Shown piece by piece: positions 22,431 through 36,154 of a DNA stretch of 64,000 bases. Below the pieces are notes generated by a model. That model did not search any database and was not told the origin of the DNA. It saw nothing but the letters and a program-made list of their open reading frames with translations. The stretch is from Chrysogorgia sp. JL179-B06 (lineage: Eukaryota > Cnidaria > Anthozoa > Scleralcyonacea > Chrysogorgiidae): positions 62,001 through 126,000 of the forward strand of contig JAYKKM010000015.1 in the NCBI GenBank assembly GCA_035772405.1. Direction: 5' to 3'. Numbering within the stretch: position 1 is the first letter of the stretch; every line of letters starts with the position of its first letter. Position numbers and translations under genes: made by a program.

Positions 22431-22810
22431 ACCTCTGGAAATTCGTGTGAAAGCGGCGAGGAAAAGAATCGTTCCACTATCTCCTCGTCGGCACTGATGC
22501 CAACTGAGCGGAATTGAGAGGCATCTCCCATGTTTTCCCGATATTTATAGCCCCCCAATAGCGTGGGCTGGTCTTAAAAATACGTTTAAGTCCCTCCTGG
22601 GTATTATGTTATTGTTTTGAAATTTAGCATTTCATTTTCGAGCATTGTGAATAGTAATAATATGTTAATTTAATGCATCGTCCTCCATTGTTTTTATACA
22701 AAATGAAAAATATTTTCTATAAGATTTAAATCAGGAGTCCGTGGTATTCTGCAGAATTTACATCCAATATCTCATAATGATAACAAAGCCACCTTATACT
22801 GGTTTGAGAT

Positions 22811-25094
22811 GGTTTGTAGGTCCGGCTTTTGTAATAAAGCACAAATTCAAATGTTTTTTTACAAAATTAGCAAAACAGGCCATTTATTGAAATGACCCGC
22901 TTCCCAAATTCAACCACCACCATTAAGTGAAGACGTCTTCTTTCCAATGGTAAAGCAAATGAAATGCACCGTCCCGTATGATTTATTTAAATTATGTTGA
23001 ATAACGCGGCTTTTTCTTCGTTATAATGGGTATATATACTTGTATCAGCTTGATTTTAAAATTACTAATAGCCCATAAAAGAACGATTTTGTTTTCAAAT
23101 CACTTTTCAGACATGTCTGAAAAATAATTTTATGCAAATTACGTATTTTTTTGTCAGATTACAACTACCAAACTGTTTGTAAACTTGTTTATGTTTAATT
23201 GGAAAGGTTCATTATGTCTTGTGATTTGTAAGAGTCTTTAGGATCTTATTTCAAATCAAATGAACTACTAATATAGAGGAATTTTATTCGACGTCTTATT
23301 CGAATTCTATTCGACTGCACGGATATATGGAAAATCAGACGGTACACGGCTGTGCACCGATAGTATAAAAGAAACATACATATTTTATTTTAATTTGACG
23401 TTGCACAACTGTGTACCGTGTGAGACGATTTGCATATCTGTGCATGCTAAATAGATGAATATAAATAAAGGTATATGCTGCTTGCAGTTGACCGTAGCAG
23501 GCTAGCAGCCGCTTTAGTGTTCTGTTTAGCCATGTACGTTGCTTATTGCCTGACCTATTATCTTTCATTATACCCTCACATATAATCCGCCAATCAACTG
23601 TCTCTATATTAGCATCACGTGGCAGCCCGATATTTTACGATGTCGGGCAGCTACACTGATAATAATTGGGCAGTAACCTTTGGACTGTTTACACGGGCTG
23701 TTCACGTGCAAAACAACGTCACTCGCGTGCCTTTTATCTAAATCGAAATTTCATTGGTTGAAGTACTTTCTCGTGGAACGTGATGTGTTTTTTCGAATTT
23801 TTTTATTATTCTTTTTGATGACCAGCAACCTTTGCACTGTTTACGTGCGAAGAAACATCTTTATGTTAAGATATTTTGTTCGTTATAATAAAACATCTTT
23901 TGGATTAATCTTCACCCAATATTACAAAATATTTAAGTCTCGATTTGCAATATTGGTTTGTAGGATGGTTTGTAGGTCCGGCTTTTGTAATAAAGCACAA
24001 ATTCAAATGTTTTTTTACAAAATTACTAGCAAAACAGGCCATTTATTGAAATGACCCGCTTCCCAAATTCAACCACCACCATTAAGTGAAGACGTCTTCC
24101 TTCCAATGGTAAAGCAAATGAAATGCACCGTCCCGTATGATTTATTTAAATTATGTTGAATAACGCGGCTTTTTCTTCGTTATAATGGATATATACGTGT
24201 ATCAGCTTGATTTTAAAATTACTAATAGCCCATAAAAGAACGATTTTGTTTTCAAATCACTTTTCAGACATGTCTGAAAAATAATTTTATGCAAATTACG
24301 TATACCAAACTGTTTGTAAACTTGTTTATGTTTAATTGGAAAGGTTCATTATGTCTTGTGATTTGTAAGAGTCTTTAGGATCTTATTTCAAATCAAATGA
24401 ACTACTAATATAGAGGAATTTTATTCGACGTCTTATTCGAATTCTATTCGACTGCACGGATATATGGAAAATCAGACGGTACACGGCTGTGCACCGATAG
24501 TATAAAAGAAACATACATATTTTATTTTAATTTGACGTTGCACAACTGTGTACCGTGTGAGACGATTTGCATATCTGTGCATGCTAAATAGATGAATATA
24601 AATAAAGGTATATGCTGCTTGCAGTTGACCGTAGCAGGCTAGCAGCCGCTTTAGTGTTCTGTTTAGCCATGTACGTTGCTTATTGCCTGACCTATTATCT
24701 TTCATTATACCCTCACATATAATCCGCCAATCAACTGTCTCTATATTAGCATCACGTGGCAGTCCGATATTTTACGATGTCGGGCAGCTACACTGATAAT
24801 AATTGGGCAGTAACCTTTGGACTGTTTACACGGGCTGTTCACGTGCAAAACAACGTCACTCGCGTGCCTTTTATCTAAATCGAAATTTCATTGGTTGAAG
24901 TACTTTCTCGCGGAACGTGATGTGTTTTTTTCGAATTTTTGTATTATTCTTTTTGATGACCAGCAACCTTTGCACTGTTTACGTGCGAAGAAACATCTTT
25001 ATGTTAAGATATTTTGTTCGTTATAATAAAACATCTTTTGGATTAATCTTCACCCAATATTACAAAATATTTAAGTCTCGATTTGCAATATTAG
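22811..25094. repeat. Internal tandem duplication of about 1.14 kb in unit 3
   Basis: Sequence from GGTTTGTAGGTCCGG (22811) through the left arm of fold-back element 1 (to about 23954) is repeated from 23967 to 25094. The junction reads GCAATATT then GGTTTGTAGGATGGTTTGTA. The second copy has a 3-base insertion (ACTAG) and lacks about 22 bases present in the first near 23146-23168. Confidence 0.9.
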
Positions 25095-25154
25095 GCTCGA
25101 CCTTCGGTCTCGCCCAATATTGAATTCTCGACTTAAATATTTGGTAATATTGGG
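25053..25154. repeat. Fold-back element 1, unit 4
   Basis: Same palindrome as at 4158. Confidence 0.8.
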
Positions 25155-25684
25155 CTCAGAGGAATTCAATAAGTAATAATATACGTCTGCGCATGCTTTA
25201 TAAAGATTGTGCGATAGATTGTCTCAACATCTAAACTATCTAAACAACGAACGAATATGTCTTGAAAATCTTCAAATGATTCATTATTTAGTAATAATAT
25301 GTTAATTTAATGCATCGTCCTCCATTGTTTTTATACAAAATGAAAAATATTTTCTATAAGATTTAACAACGTCACGTTCGTACAGTAACGATGGAGCTCG
25401 ACCTAGTTACACCTCATGCTTAGTATGTATGTATTATATACATTATATAATATATATATACTCTTTTTGGAGGGTCGTAGCGTCCTTGAGAGGTATCGTT
25501 GCAATACCCATACCTGGCGAATGACGTCACCAGGGCAGAGTAAGATCCTGGGTACGAAGTAGTTCGGTCCCAAACTTGCATCCTATCCAGGCCTAGTAAT
25601 CTACTACGCGCGACTAAGCGGTGTAGTGATGTGGCCACGTAGCCGAGAACCCTCTCCCATGCGTAACACTACAAATCACACACC

Positions 25685-25888
25685 ATGGGTAGGTATAGGT
25701 AGGTAAAACTTTATTTAAACACGCTAGCCTCGTCAACACTAGCTGATTTCCACGAGGGGCGTCACACGATTTTATATATACATACATGCAAATAAGAATA
25801 AAATTAACACACAAAAGTTATTTATAGTACACCAACCTATTAGAGATGTATTCAATTTGTATTTGTACACTACCTATGTGTAAGTACT
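25685..25888 (-). mobile_element. LINE B 3' end, unit 4
   Basis: Tail is the interrupted GGTAGGTATAGGTAGG form seen also in unit 1, not the pure form of units 2 and 3. Confidence 0.7.
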
Positions 25889-25989
25889 ATTTACAAAACG
25901 AGTTGGAGGGCTTTATCGGTGTATAAAGACGCGAGCCGAAGGCGAGCGGCTTTATACACCGATAAAGCCCGATAACGAGTTTTGTAAAT
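25889..25989. repeat. Fold-back element 2, unit 4
   Basis: Same 101-bp inverted repeat as at 4994. Confidence 0.85.
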
Positions 25990-26333
25990 GGCTTCAAAAA
26001 CGTCCATTAATTAGTATTTATCTATTGTGTGAAATTATTTAGCAATGCAAACGAGGGACACGCTGCAGTGCGTTTGGACTGCTGCTTGTGCCGCAGCATA
26101 GTTTTGCAGTATAATTGTGAGATGAAGCGCTTCAAGCTGGCTGAATGAGTGTTCTATCAGATTTAAAGACACTGATGTTTTATTAATGAGTGTTCTATCA
26201 CATTTAAAGACACTGATGTTTTATTAATCAGTTCTGTACTACATGGTAGAAACATTGATTAAAGATGCATTTCTTTTGTGTTTTCTTCATGACCTGCAAT
26301 ATTCCGGTATTGAACACAAACCTTCGCCGCAGA

Positions 26334-27346
26334 CATAGATAGATAGATAGATAACTTTATTTAAACACGCTTACAACGTCAACAAAAGCTGGTTTCCACG
26401 AAGGGCGTGTACAACAATAAAGACAAATAAAACAGTATAAAGTAACAACAGTGAAGAATGGTTCGATTAGCTAACAATGTCAATATAAGGTAATAATAAT
26501 AATAATCAAAGATTATATATATCGTTATATTTATGTATTTTAAATTATATAAACGTTATTTAATGACATGAGCAGCGATTTTGCGTTCAAAGTATAGCAG
26601 AGATTTGCTCTCCCTAATTTCTTTAGGCAAAGAGTTCCATATAAATGCCCCATCAAACATGAAACTCTTTTTCATGCTATTTGTACGTGGTTGTGGCAAA
26701 CAAACGGCAGATGAGATGTCCCGAAGATTATAATTTGACATCTCTTTCTTATAAGTAAAAAGATTTGTGAGACTCTTTGGTCCCATATTATTTAAAATTT
26801 TAAACATGATCTTAGCTTTGGCTTTTCTTCTTTGAGCTTGAAGTGATTGCCATCCTAATGCATGCACTTAACGCAATTTTGTGATCAATGTCATTGTTCA
26901 TATTTGTGATAATTCTAGCAGCTCTGTTATGAGTTTTTGTAATCGTGTTGACTGCGTTTTACCAAACACATTCCATACTTCACAACAATAGTTAAAGTAT
27001 GGTTGAACAATGGCATTGTAGACGGAAAGAAGAGAGTCTCTGTCAACAAATTCCCTTAAACGTCGGAGAGCACCTAATCGTGAAGTAATTTTCTTGCAGA
27101 TACTTTCAGTATTGCTTTTCCAGGATAGATGTTGGTCAATAGTTACTCCTAGAGTCTTGCATTCAAACACTTGTTTAATTGATTTATTTTCTATATTGAC
27201 GTTTAGCTGCGTTTCTGAGATATTATTTATCAGTGGTTTTGATCCGATCAACATAAATTCAGTTTTTGCTACATTTAAACTAAGTTTGTTTGCCATTAAC
27301 CATTTCCTGAGGTTTTCTAAATCTGAATTCATTGCAATATACATAC
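26334..27346 (-). mobile_element. LINE A 3' fragment, unit 4
   Basis: Same RT C-terminus (27344-26898 and 26867-26556) and (TATC)n tail. Confidence 0.85.
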
Positions 27347-28535
27347 TAGGCGAACTAAAGCGCCTAACTCAGACAAACTAGGCGAACCCAAACCGCCTAA
27401 CTCAGACAAACTAGGCGAACCAAAGCGCCTATAACTCAGATATACTAGGCGAACTAAAGCGCCTAACTCAGACAAACTAGGCGAACTAAAGCGCCTAACG
27501 CAGACAAACTATAGGCGAACCAAAGCGCCTAACTCAGACAAACTAGGCGAACCACAGCGCCTAACTCAGACATACTAGGCGAACCAAAGCGCCTAACTCA
27601 GACAAACTAGGCGAACCGAAGCGTCTAACTCAGACCGCAAACTAGGCGAAACAAATTAGGGAGAGCAACTCCCTCATGTCCTTTCAAACCAAAATTGCTA
27701 CTCACATTTTTGAATAACATCGCATAAAAGACTTGTAAATAGATTTGTTTTACTGTATATTATTTTCTATAGTTTATATTCTTGTACTTATAACTTTCTA
27801 CTACACAGTAAGAGCGGAGCAGTTGGAGTGACCATGGGGTTGGTTATCTCAAATTCAATCGAATCTGAGATGACCAACTTTGTGGTTATTTCAACTGTTC
27901 TACTTTTACAGTGTATATTATGTTACTATATATCTTTGTAATTTTGATAGTTTACACGCCCCTTGTGGAAATCAGCCTAGGTTGACAATGGTTAGCGTGT
28001 ATAAATAAAGTTTTTCCTATCCTATCCTATCCTAACCACAGCGCCTAACTCAGACAAACTATAGGCGAACCAAAGCGCCTAACTCAGACAAACTAGGCGA
28101 ACCAAAGCGCCTAACTCAGACAAACTAGGCGAACCAAAGCGCCTAACTATGCAGACAAACTAGGCGAACTAAACCGCCTAACTCAGACAAACTAGGCGAA
28201 CCAAAGCGCCTAACTCTGCAGACATATATACTATAGGCGAACCAAAGCGCCTAACTCAGACAAACTAGGCGAACCAAAGCGCCTAACTCAGACAAACTAG
28301 GCGAACCAAAGTACCTAACTCAGACATGCTATAGGCGAACCGAAGCGTCTAACTCAGACATACTAGGCGAACTAAAGCGCCTCACTCAGACAAACTATAG
28401 GCGAACCAAAGCGCCAAACTCAGACAAACAGACAAACTATAGGCGAACCAAAGCGCCAATCTCAGACAAACTATATAGGCGAACCAAAGCGCCAAACTCA
28501 GACAAAGTATAGGCGAACCAAAGCGCCTAACTCGG
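27347..28535. repeat. 32-bp hairpin minisatellite, unit 4
   Basis: Same two-part arrangement around LINE C as units 1, 2 and 5. Confidence 0.9.
27650..28037 (+). mobile_element. LINE C 3' end with palindrome, unit 4
   Basis: As in unit 1; palindrome at 27802-27915 with one mismatch (CAAATTC for CAGATTC) in the left arm. Confidence 0.75.
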
Positions 28536-28959
28536 AGTACTAGAAGAACCAAAAGCATATTTTCGCGGTTAACAGTGCAGTTATAGAATTTCATGAGACA
28601 ATGTTAATGGCTATGCTAATACCTTGGCTATGTCAAATTGGGATTCCCCTGGTCAACCGGATCCTATATAAACTTCTAGGATAAAGCATGTATATCAAGT
28701 ACGCCAAACCACCCGTTTCTGGAGTTCAAACATTGTTTGAAAGTATTAGAGCACTATACTAAGCCAGAAAGTGTATCTTGAAGTGAAGCGAATTAACTAT
28801 CTGAAAAACACTCGTCATGCTTTGTTATACCACAAACCATCGACCATAAACACAGTGCATCAATTAGTAATTGACGACATGCGTTTCAAAGGTAGACTCG
28901 TAAACAACCCTGTCTCGGTTTACTTTTACAGAATTAGCCATATATTTGGTTGCAAATAG

Positions 28960-29154
28960 CTACAGTATATGCATAGTTACCTCCAGTTCAGTTTGCTCTG
29001 CCGTTATTAATTCCAGAGCTTGTGGTGGTCCTTCTTGTGGCGGGTTTATAGCCCCAGCTACCGCTTCTGCAGGGTGTTCGACATCGTCGACAAGTGGCGC
29101 GAGGTCCACGTTGATAGGCTGTGCTTGTGGTATCTGGACATTCTGTTCAGGCAT
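28960..29154 (-). CDS. Short acidic frame, unit 4
   Basis: Same frame as 9266-9460 with Ala to Pro at residue 2 and Ser to Pro in QAQPINV. Internal donor kept. Function unknown. Confidence 0.35.
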   Translation of the reverse strand: MPEQNVQIPQAQPINVDLAPLVDDVEHPAEAVAGAINPPQEGPPQALELITAEQTELEVTMHIL

Positions 29155-30608
29155 ACCTCTGGAAATTCGTGTGAAAGCGGCGAGGAAAAGAATCGTTCCA
29201 CTATCTCCTCGTCGGCGCTGATGCCAACTGAGCGGAATTGAGAGGCATCTCCCAGGTGTTTTCCCGATATTTATAGCCCCCCAATAGCGTGGGCTGGTCT
29301 TAAAAATACGTTTAAGTCCCTCCTGGGTATTATTTTATTGTTTTGAAATTTCGCATTTCATTTTCGAGCATTGTGAATAGTAATAATATGTTAATTTAAT
29401 GCATCGTCCTCCATTGTTTTTATACCAAATGAAAAATATTTTCTATAAGATTTAAATCAGGAGTCCGTGGTATTCTGCAGAATTTACATCCAGTATCTCA
29501 TAATGATAACAAAGCCACCTTATACTGGTTTGAGATGGTTTGTAGGTCCGGCTTTTGTAATAAAGCACAAATTCAAATGTTTTTTTACAAAATTAGCAAA
29601 AAAGGCCATTTATTGAAATGACCCGCTTCCCAAATTCAACCACCACCATTAAGTGAAGACGTCTTCCTTCCAATGGTAAAGCAAATGAAATGCACCGTCC
29701 CGTATGATTTATTTAAATTATGTTGAATAACGCGGCTTTTTCTTCGTTATAATGGATATATACGTGTATCAGCTTGATTTTAAAATTACTAATAGCCCAT
29801 AAAAGAACGATTTTGTTTTCAAATCACTTTTCAGACATGTCTGAAAAATAATTTTATGCAAATTACGTATTTTTTTGTCAGATTACAACTACCAAACTGT
29901 TTGTAAACTTGTTTATGTTTAATTGGAAAGGTTCATTATGTCTTGTGATTTGTAAGAGTCTTTAGGATCTTATTTCAAATCAAATGAACTACTAATATAG
30001 AGGAATTTTATTCGACGTCTTATTCGAATTCTATTCGACTGCACGGATATATGGAAAATCAGACGGTACACGGCTGTGCACCGATAGTATAAAAGAAACA
30101 TACATATTTTATTTTAATTTGACGTTGCACAACTGTGTACCGTGTGAGACGATTTGCATATCTGTGCATGCTAAATAGATGAATATAAATAAAGGTATAT
30201 GCTGCTTGCAGTTGACCGTAGCAGCCGCTTTAGTGTTCTGTTTAGCCATGTACGTTGCTTATTGCCTGACCTATTATCTTTTCATTATACCCTCACATAT
30301 AATCCACCAATCAACTGTCTCTATATTAGCATCACGTGGCAGCCCGATATTTTACGATGTCGGGCAGCTACACTGATAATAATTGGGCAGTAACCTTTGG
30401 ACTGTTTACACGGGCTGTTCACGTGCAAAACAACGTCACTCGCGTGCCTTTTATCTAAATCGAAATTTCATTGGTTGAAGTACTTTCTCGCGGAACGTGA
30501 TGTGTTTTTTCGAATTTTGCAACCTTTGCACTGTTTACGTGCGAAGAAACATCTTTATGTTAAGATATTTTGTTCGTTATAATAAAACATCTTTTGGATT
30601 AATCTTCA

Positions 30609-30710
30609 CCCAATATTACAAAATATTTAAGTCTCGATTTGCAATATTAGGCTCGACCTTCGGTCTCGCCCAATATTGAATTCTCGACTTAAATATTTGG
30701 TAATATTGGG
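30609..30710. repeat. Fold-back element 1, unit 5
   Basis: Same palindrome as at 4158. Confidence 0.8.
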
Positions 30711-31239
30711 CTCAGAGGAATTCAATAAGTAATAATATACGTCTGCGCATGCTTTATAAAGATTGTGCGATAGATTGTCTCAACATCTAAACTATCTAAA
30801 CAACGAACGAATATGTCTTGAAAATCTTCAAATGATTCATTATTTAGTAATAATATGTTAATTTAATGCATCGTCCTCCATTGTTTTTATACAAAATGAA
30901 AAATATTTTCTATAAGATTTAACAACGTCACGTTCGTACAGTAACGATGGAGCTCGACCTAGTTACACCTCATGCTTAGTATGTATGTATTATATACATT
31001 ATATAATATATATACTCTTTTTGGAGGGTCGTAGCGTCCTTGAGAGGTATCGTTGCAATACCCATACCTGGCGAATGACGTCACCAGGGCAGAGTAAGAT
31101 CCTGGGTACGAAGTAGTTCGGTCCCAAACTTGCATCCTATCCAGGCCTAGTAATCTACTACGCGCGACTAAGCGGTGTAGTGATGTGGCCACGTAGCCGA
31201 GAACCCTCTCCCATGCGTAACACTACAAATCACACACCA

Positions 31240-31442
31240 TGGGTAGGTAGGTAGGTAAAACTTTATTTAGACACGCTAGCCTCGTCAACACTAGCTGATT
31301 TCCACGAGGGGCGTCACACGATTTTATATATACATACATGCAAATAAGAATAAAATTAACACACAAAAGTTATCATTATAGTACACCAACCTATTAGAGA
31401 TGTATTCAATTTGTATTTGTACACTACCTATGTGTAAGTACT
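31240..31442 (-). mobile_element. LINE B 3' end, unit 5
   Basis: Same GGTA-tailed LINE terminus, with TTTAGACACGC in place of TTTAAACACGC. Confidence 0.7.
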
Positions 31443-31543
31443 ATTTACAAAACGAGTTGGAGGGCTTTATCGGTGTATAAAGACGCGAGCCGAAGGCGAG
31501 CGGCTTTATACACCGATAAAGCCCGATAACGAGTTTTGTAAAT
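31443..31543. repeat. Fold-back element 2, unit 5
   Basis: Same 101-bp inverted repeat as at 4994. Confidence 0.85.
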
Positions 31544-32072
31544 GGCTTCAAAAACGTCCATTAATTAGTATTTATCTATTGTGTGAAATTATTTAGCAAT
31601 GCAAACGAGGGACACGCTGCAGTGCGTTTGGACTGCTGCTTGTGCCGCAGCATAGTTTTGCAGTATAATTGTGAGATGAAGCGCTTCAAGCTGGCTGAAT
31701 GAGTGTTCTATCAGATTTAAAGACACTGATGTTTTATTAAAGAGTGTTCTATCACATTTAAAGACACTGATGTTTTATTAATCAGTTCTGTACTACATGG
31801 TAGAAACATTGATTAAAGATGCATTTCTTTTGTGTTTTCTTCATGCATTATTAATGAGTTTTTGAAAGTGTGATATAAAACAACTTTCTATGACTTACGG
31901 TAATTCCTAACCAATGATGGAACAAGATAATCTAGTACCTAAAACATTAAAACATGAGTAACAACTTTTAGTGGGCTACTCAAAACCAATGGTTGCTAAT
32001 GCAAAACTTTGGAAACAGGTACAGAAAAAAGGTTTTGGATTTACGTTATTAAGAACAAAGAAAAATACTTAC

Positions 32073-32892
32073 CAAGTTTTTAATAAGGTCCACCGCCATG
32101 ACATCGATTTGATGTTCGAGATGGTCCAAAGTTAGAGGATGACTGAGGGTATATGCACCACCCAAATTATAATTATGCCCTGCACCAAAATTTCCATTTC
32201 CATCATAACCTGCTAAACTAGTATAACCATCAATACCATATCCCCCGCCACCACCACGATTCGAGTCTCGAACTCCACCCTTGGGTTTGGCTTGGTTCAT
32301 CTCAACCCTCTTCACCTAGATCATAAAATATTTCACAATGATCACTTTGTCAGCATGATCTTCAGTCGCCATTTCAACAAAGCAGAAACCACGTGGTTTA
32401 CCACCTCTCTTGATGATGTTCACTTTTTTAACGCGTTTACACGCAAGCTTTCACGGGCTGCAAGTGAGCCGGCGATTGTATAACCTTCGATCGCATCTGA
32501 TATTTCTGTTTCGTTTGCCTCTTGCGGCAATCCACTCACAAATATCTTATTGGTTCGACTCAGACTCCGCCTGTGGTTGGTCGCGTGCTTCACTTGAAGT
32601 GAAACATGCAACCAGCCACAGGGTGAGCCTCGACTTCCTTTCCGCCAAGAAAATGTGGACGGTTGGCCAAGCAGTTTTCGGCGTCGGAAAGTCTGTTGTA
32701 TGTAACGAAGCCAAACCCTCTGGAGTTTTTCATTTCATCTTTGATTACAACACAATCATTCAGAGCTTCATCGTCTGTGTATTGCAGGAAAGCTTCGGCC
32801 AATTGTTCGTACCCGATCGTTGCGTGAGGGATACCGCCAATGAAAAGCTTACACAATGCTCTTAATTCGTTATCTGCGTGGTCTTCAGCCAT
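32073..32892 (-). pseudogene. hnRNP A/B-like pseudogene, most complete copy, unit 5
   Basis: RRM1 begins at ATG 32892. Unlike units 1 and 2, this copy keeps 40 bp at 32364-32403 that encode the RNP1 region of RRM2 (KPRGFCFVEM, then ATEDHADKVII), so RRM2 is whole at sequence level. The inverted duplication between RRM1 and RRM2 is still present, a small insertion (AACGCG for AACG) lies near 32432, and a stop lies at the junction to the Gly-rich tail. It is therefore still broken, but nearest to the ancestral gene. Confidence 0.78.
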
Positions 32893-33266
32893 CTAAAACA
32901 AACCACAGATGAAATCAAGTCAGTGTTAAACACTTAAGCAAGTCACATACAGTAATACAGAAATTATATATAACCGCACCTTATTCTTGAAATTATTACC
33001 ATTTGTGTATCATATGCTCCGAAAAGTGTTGCTAGCAGGCTCATTATTTGGGGGCGTTGGGTAACGAAAAGTGAAGCTTAAACCAACTTTTAAAATCCGT
33101 GCCGAGAGGGCTGGGTTACAATCGAATCATGCAAGTCAGGGGGAACGCAGGCTCTGGGAACGAGATTGGCAGAACGTAATGCAGAGGAGGAGCGAGGTCG
33201 TCCCATCATGCATTGCGCATGATACTATATTATCTATTTCCGGTATTGAACACAAACCTTCGCCGC

Positions 33267-34281
33267 AGACATAGATAGATAGATAGATAACTTTATTTAA
33301 ACACGCTTACAACGTCAACAAAAGCTGGTTTCCACGAAGGGCGTGTACAACAATAAAGACAAATAAAACAGTATAAAGTAACAACAGTGAAGAATGGTTC
33401 GACTAGCTAACAATGTCAATATAAGGTAATAATAATAATCAAAGATTATATATATCGTTATATTTATGTATTTTAAATTATATAAACGTTATTTAATGAC
33501 ATGAGCAGCGATTTTGCGTTCAAAGTATAGCAGAGATTTGCTCTCCCTAATTTCTTTAGGCAAAGAGTTCCATATAAATGCCCCATCAAACATGAAACTT
33601 TTTCATGCTATTTGTACGTGGTCATGTGGCAAACAAACGGCAGATGAGATGTCCCGAAGATTATAATTTGACATCTCTTTCTTATAAGTAAAAAGATTGT
33701 GAGACTCTTTGGTCCCATATTATTTAAAATTTTAAACATGATCTTAGCTTTGGCTTTTCTTCTTTGAGCTTGAAGTGATTGCCATCCTAATGCATGCACT
33801 TAACGCAATTTTGTGATCAATGTCATTGTTCATATTTGTGATAATTCTAGCAGCTCTGTTATGAGTTTTTGTAATCGTGTTGACTGCGTTTTACCAAACA
33901 CATTCCATACTTCACAACAATAGTTAAAGTATGGTTGAACAATGGCATTGTAGACGGAAAGAAGAGAGTCTCTGTCAACAAATTCCCTTAAACGTCGGAG
34001 AGCACCTAATCCTGAAGTAATTTTCTTGCAGATACTTTCAGTATTGCTTTTCCAGGATAGATGTTGGTCAATAGTTACTCCTAGAGTCTTGCGTTCAAAC
34101 ACTTGTTTAATTGATTTATTTTCTATAATGACGTTTAGCTGCGTTTCTGAGATATTCAGTGGTTATCAGTGGTTTTGATCCGATCAACATAAATTCAGTT
34201 TTTGCTACATTTAAACTAAGTTTGTTTGCCATTAACCATTTCCTGAGGTTTTCTAAATCTGAATTCATTGCAATATACATA
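33267..34281 (-). mobile_element. LINE A 3' fragment, more decayed, unit 5
   Basis: Same fragment with extra frame breaks: small indels near 33598-33625, a lost base at about 33698, and a duplicated CAGTGGTTAT at about 34157-34166, so the open pieces are only 90 and 63 codons. Confidence 0.8.
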
Positions 34282-35745
34282 CTAGGCGAACTAAAGCGCC
34301 TAACTCAGACATACTAGGCGAACCAAAGCGCCTAACTCAGACAAACTATAGGCGAACCAAAGCGCCTAACTCATGCAGACAAACTAGGCGAACCAAAGCG
34401 CCTAACTCAGACAAACTAGGCGAACCAAAGCGCCTAACTCAGACAAACTAGGCGAACCAAAGCGCCTAACTCAGACATACTAGGCGAACCAAAGCGCCTA
34501 ACTCAGACATACTAGGCGAACCAAAGCGCCTAACTCAGACAAACTAGGCGAACCAAAGCGCCTAACTCAGACAAACTATAGGCCACCCAAAAGCGCCTAA
34601 CTCAGACAAACTAGGCGAACCAAAGCGCCTATAACTCAGACATACTAGGCGAACCACACAGCGCCTAACTCAGACATACTAGGCGAACTAAAGCGCCTAA
34701 CTCAGACAAACTAGGCGAACTAAAGCGCCTAACTCAGACAAACTATAGGCGAACCAAAGCGCCTAACTCAGACAAACTAGGCGAACCACAGCGCCTAACT
34801 CAGACATACAAGGCGAACCAAAGCGCCTAACTCAGACAAACTAGGCGAACCGAAGCGTCTAACTCAGACCGCAAACTAGGCGAAACAAATTAGGGAGAGC
34901 AACTCCCTCATGTCCTTTCAAACTAAAATTGCTACTCACATTTTTGAATAACATCGCATAAAAGACTTGTAAATAGATTTGTTTTACTGTATATTATTTT
35001 CTATAGTTTATATTCTTGTACTTATAACTTTCTACTACACAGTAAGAACGGAGCAGTTGGAGTGACCATGGGGTTGGTTATCTCAGATTCAATCGAATCT
35101 GAGATGACCAACTTTGTGGTTATTTCAACTGTTCTACTTTTACATTGTATATTATGTTACTATATCTTTGTAATTTTGATAGTTTACACGCCCCTTGTGG
35201 AAATCAACCTAGGTTGACAATGGTTAGCGTGTATAAATAAAGTTTTTCCTATCCTATCCTATCCTAACCACAGCGCCTAACTCAGACAAACTATAGGCGA
35301 ACCAAAGCGCCTAACTCAGACAAACTAGGCGAACCAAAGCGCCTAACTCAGACAAACTAGGCGAACCAAAGCGCCTAACTCAGACACACTAGGCGAACTA
35401 AAGCGCCTAACTCAGACAAACTAGGCGAACCAAAGCGCCTAACTCTGCAGACATATACTAGGCGAACCAAAGCGCCTAACTCAGACAAACTAGGCGAACC
35501 AAAGCGCCTAACTCAGACATGCTATAGGCGAACCGAAGCGTCTAACTCAGATATACTAGGCGAACTAAAGCGCCTCACTCAGACAAACTATAGGCGAACC
35601 AAAGCGCCAAACTCAGACAAACAGACAAACTATAGGCGAACCAAAGCGCCCGCCAAACTCAGACAAACAGACAAACTATAGGCGAACCAAAGCGCCAAAC
35701 TCATTCAAAGTATAGGCGAACCAAAGCGCCTAACTCGGAGTACTA
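34282..35745. repeat. 32-bp hairpin minisatellite, longest copy, unit 5
   Basis: Around 20 monomers before LINE C and about 14 after. Irregular monomers include AGGCCACCCAAAAGCGCC and AACCACACAGCGCC. Confidence 0.9.
34892..35272 (+). mobile_element. LINE C 3' end with palindrome, unit 5
   Basis: As in unit 1; palindrome at 35036-35149. Confidence 0.75.
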
Positions 35746-36154
35746 GAAGAACCAAAAGCATATTTTCGCGGTTAACAGTGCAGTTATAGAATTTCATGAG
35801 ACAATGTTAATGGCTATGCTAATACCTTGGCTATGTCAAATTGGGATTTCCCTGGTCAACCGGATCCTATATATATAAACTTCTAGGATAAAGCATGTAT
35901 ATCAAGTACGCCAAACCACCCGTTTCTGGAGTTCAAACATTGTTTGAAAGTATATACTAAGCCAGAAAGTGTATCTTGAAGTGAAGCGAATTAACTATCT
36001 GAAAAACACTCGTCATGCTTTGTTATACCACAAACCATCGACCATAAACACAGTGCATCAATTAGTAATTGACGACATGCGTTTCAAAGGTAGACTCGTA
36101 AACAACCCTGTCTCGGTTTACTTTTACAGAATTAGCCATATATTTGGTTGCAAA

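Larger units (their letters stand above)
17768..24980. repeat. Array unit 3 (7213 bp)
   Basis: Most divergent unit: its hnRNP-like copy is rearranged, LINE C is missing from the minisatellite, and its right end carries an internal 1.1-kb tandem duplication. Confidence 0.9.
24981..30536. repeat. Array unit 4 (5556 bp)
   Basis: Shortest unit. At 26290 the sequence jumps from the block left of the hnRNP-like copy to the CCGGTATTGAACAC block right of it, removing about 1.34 kb. The join carries a short filler, ACCTGCAAT. Confidence 0.9.
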
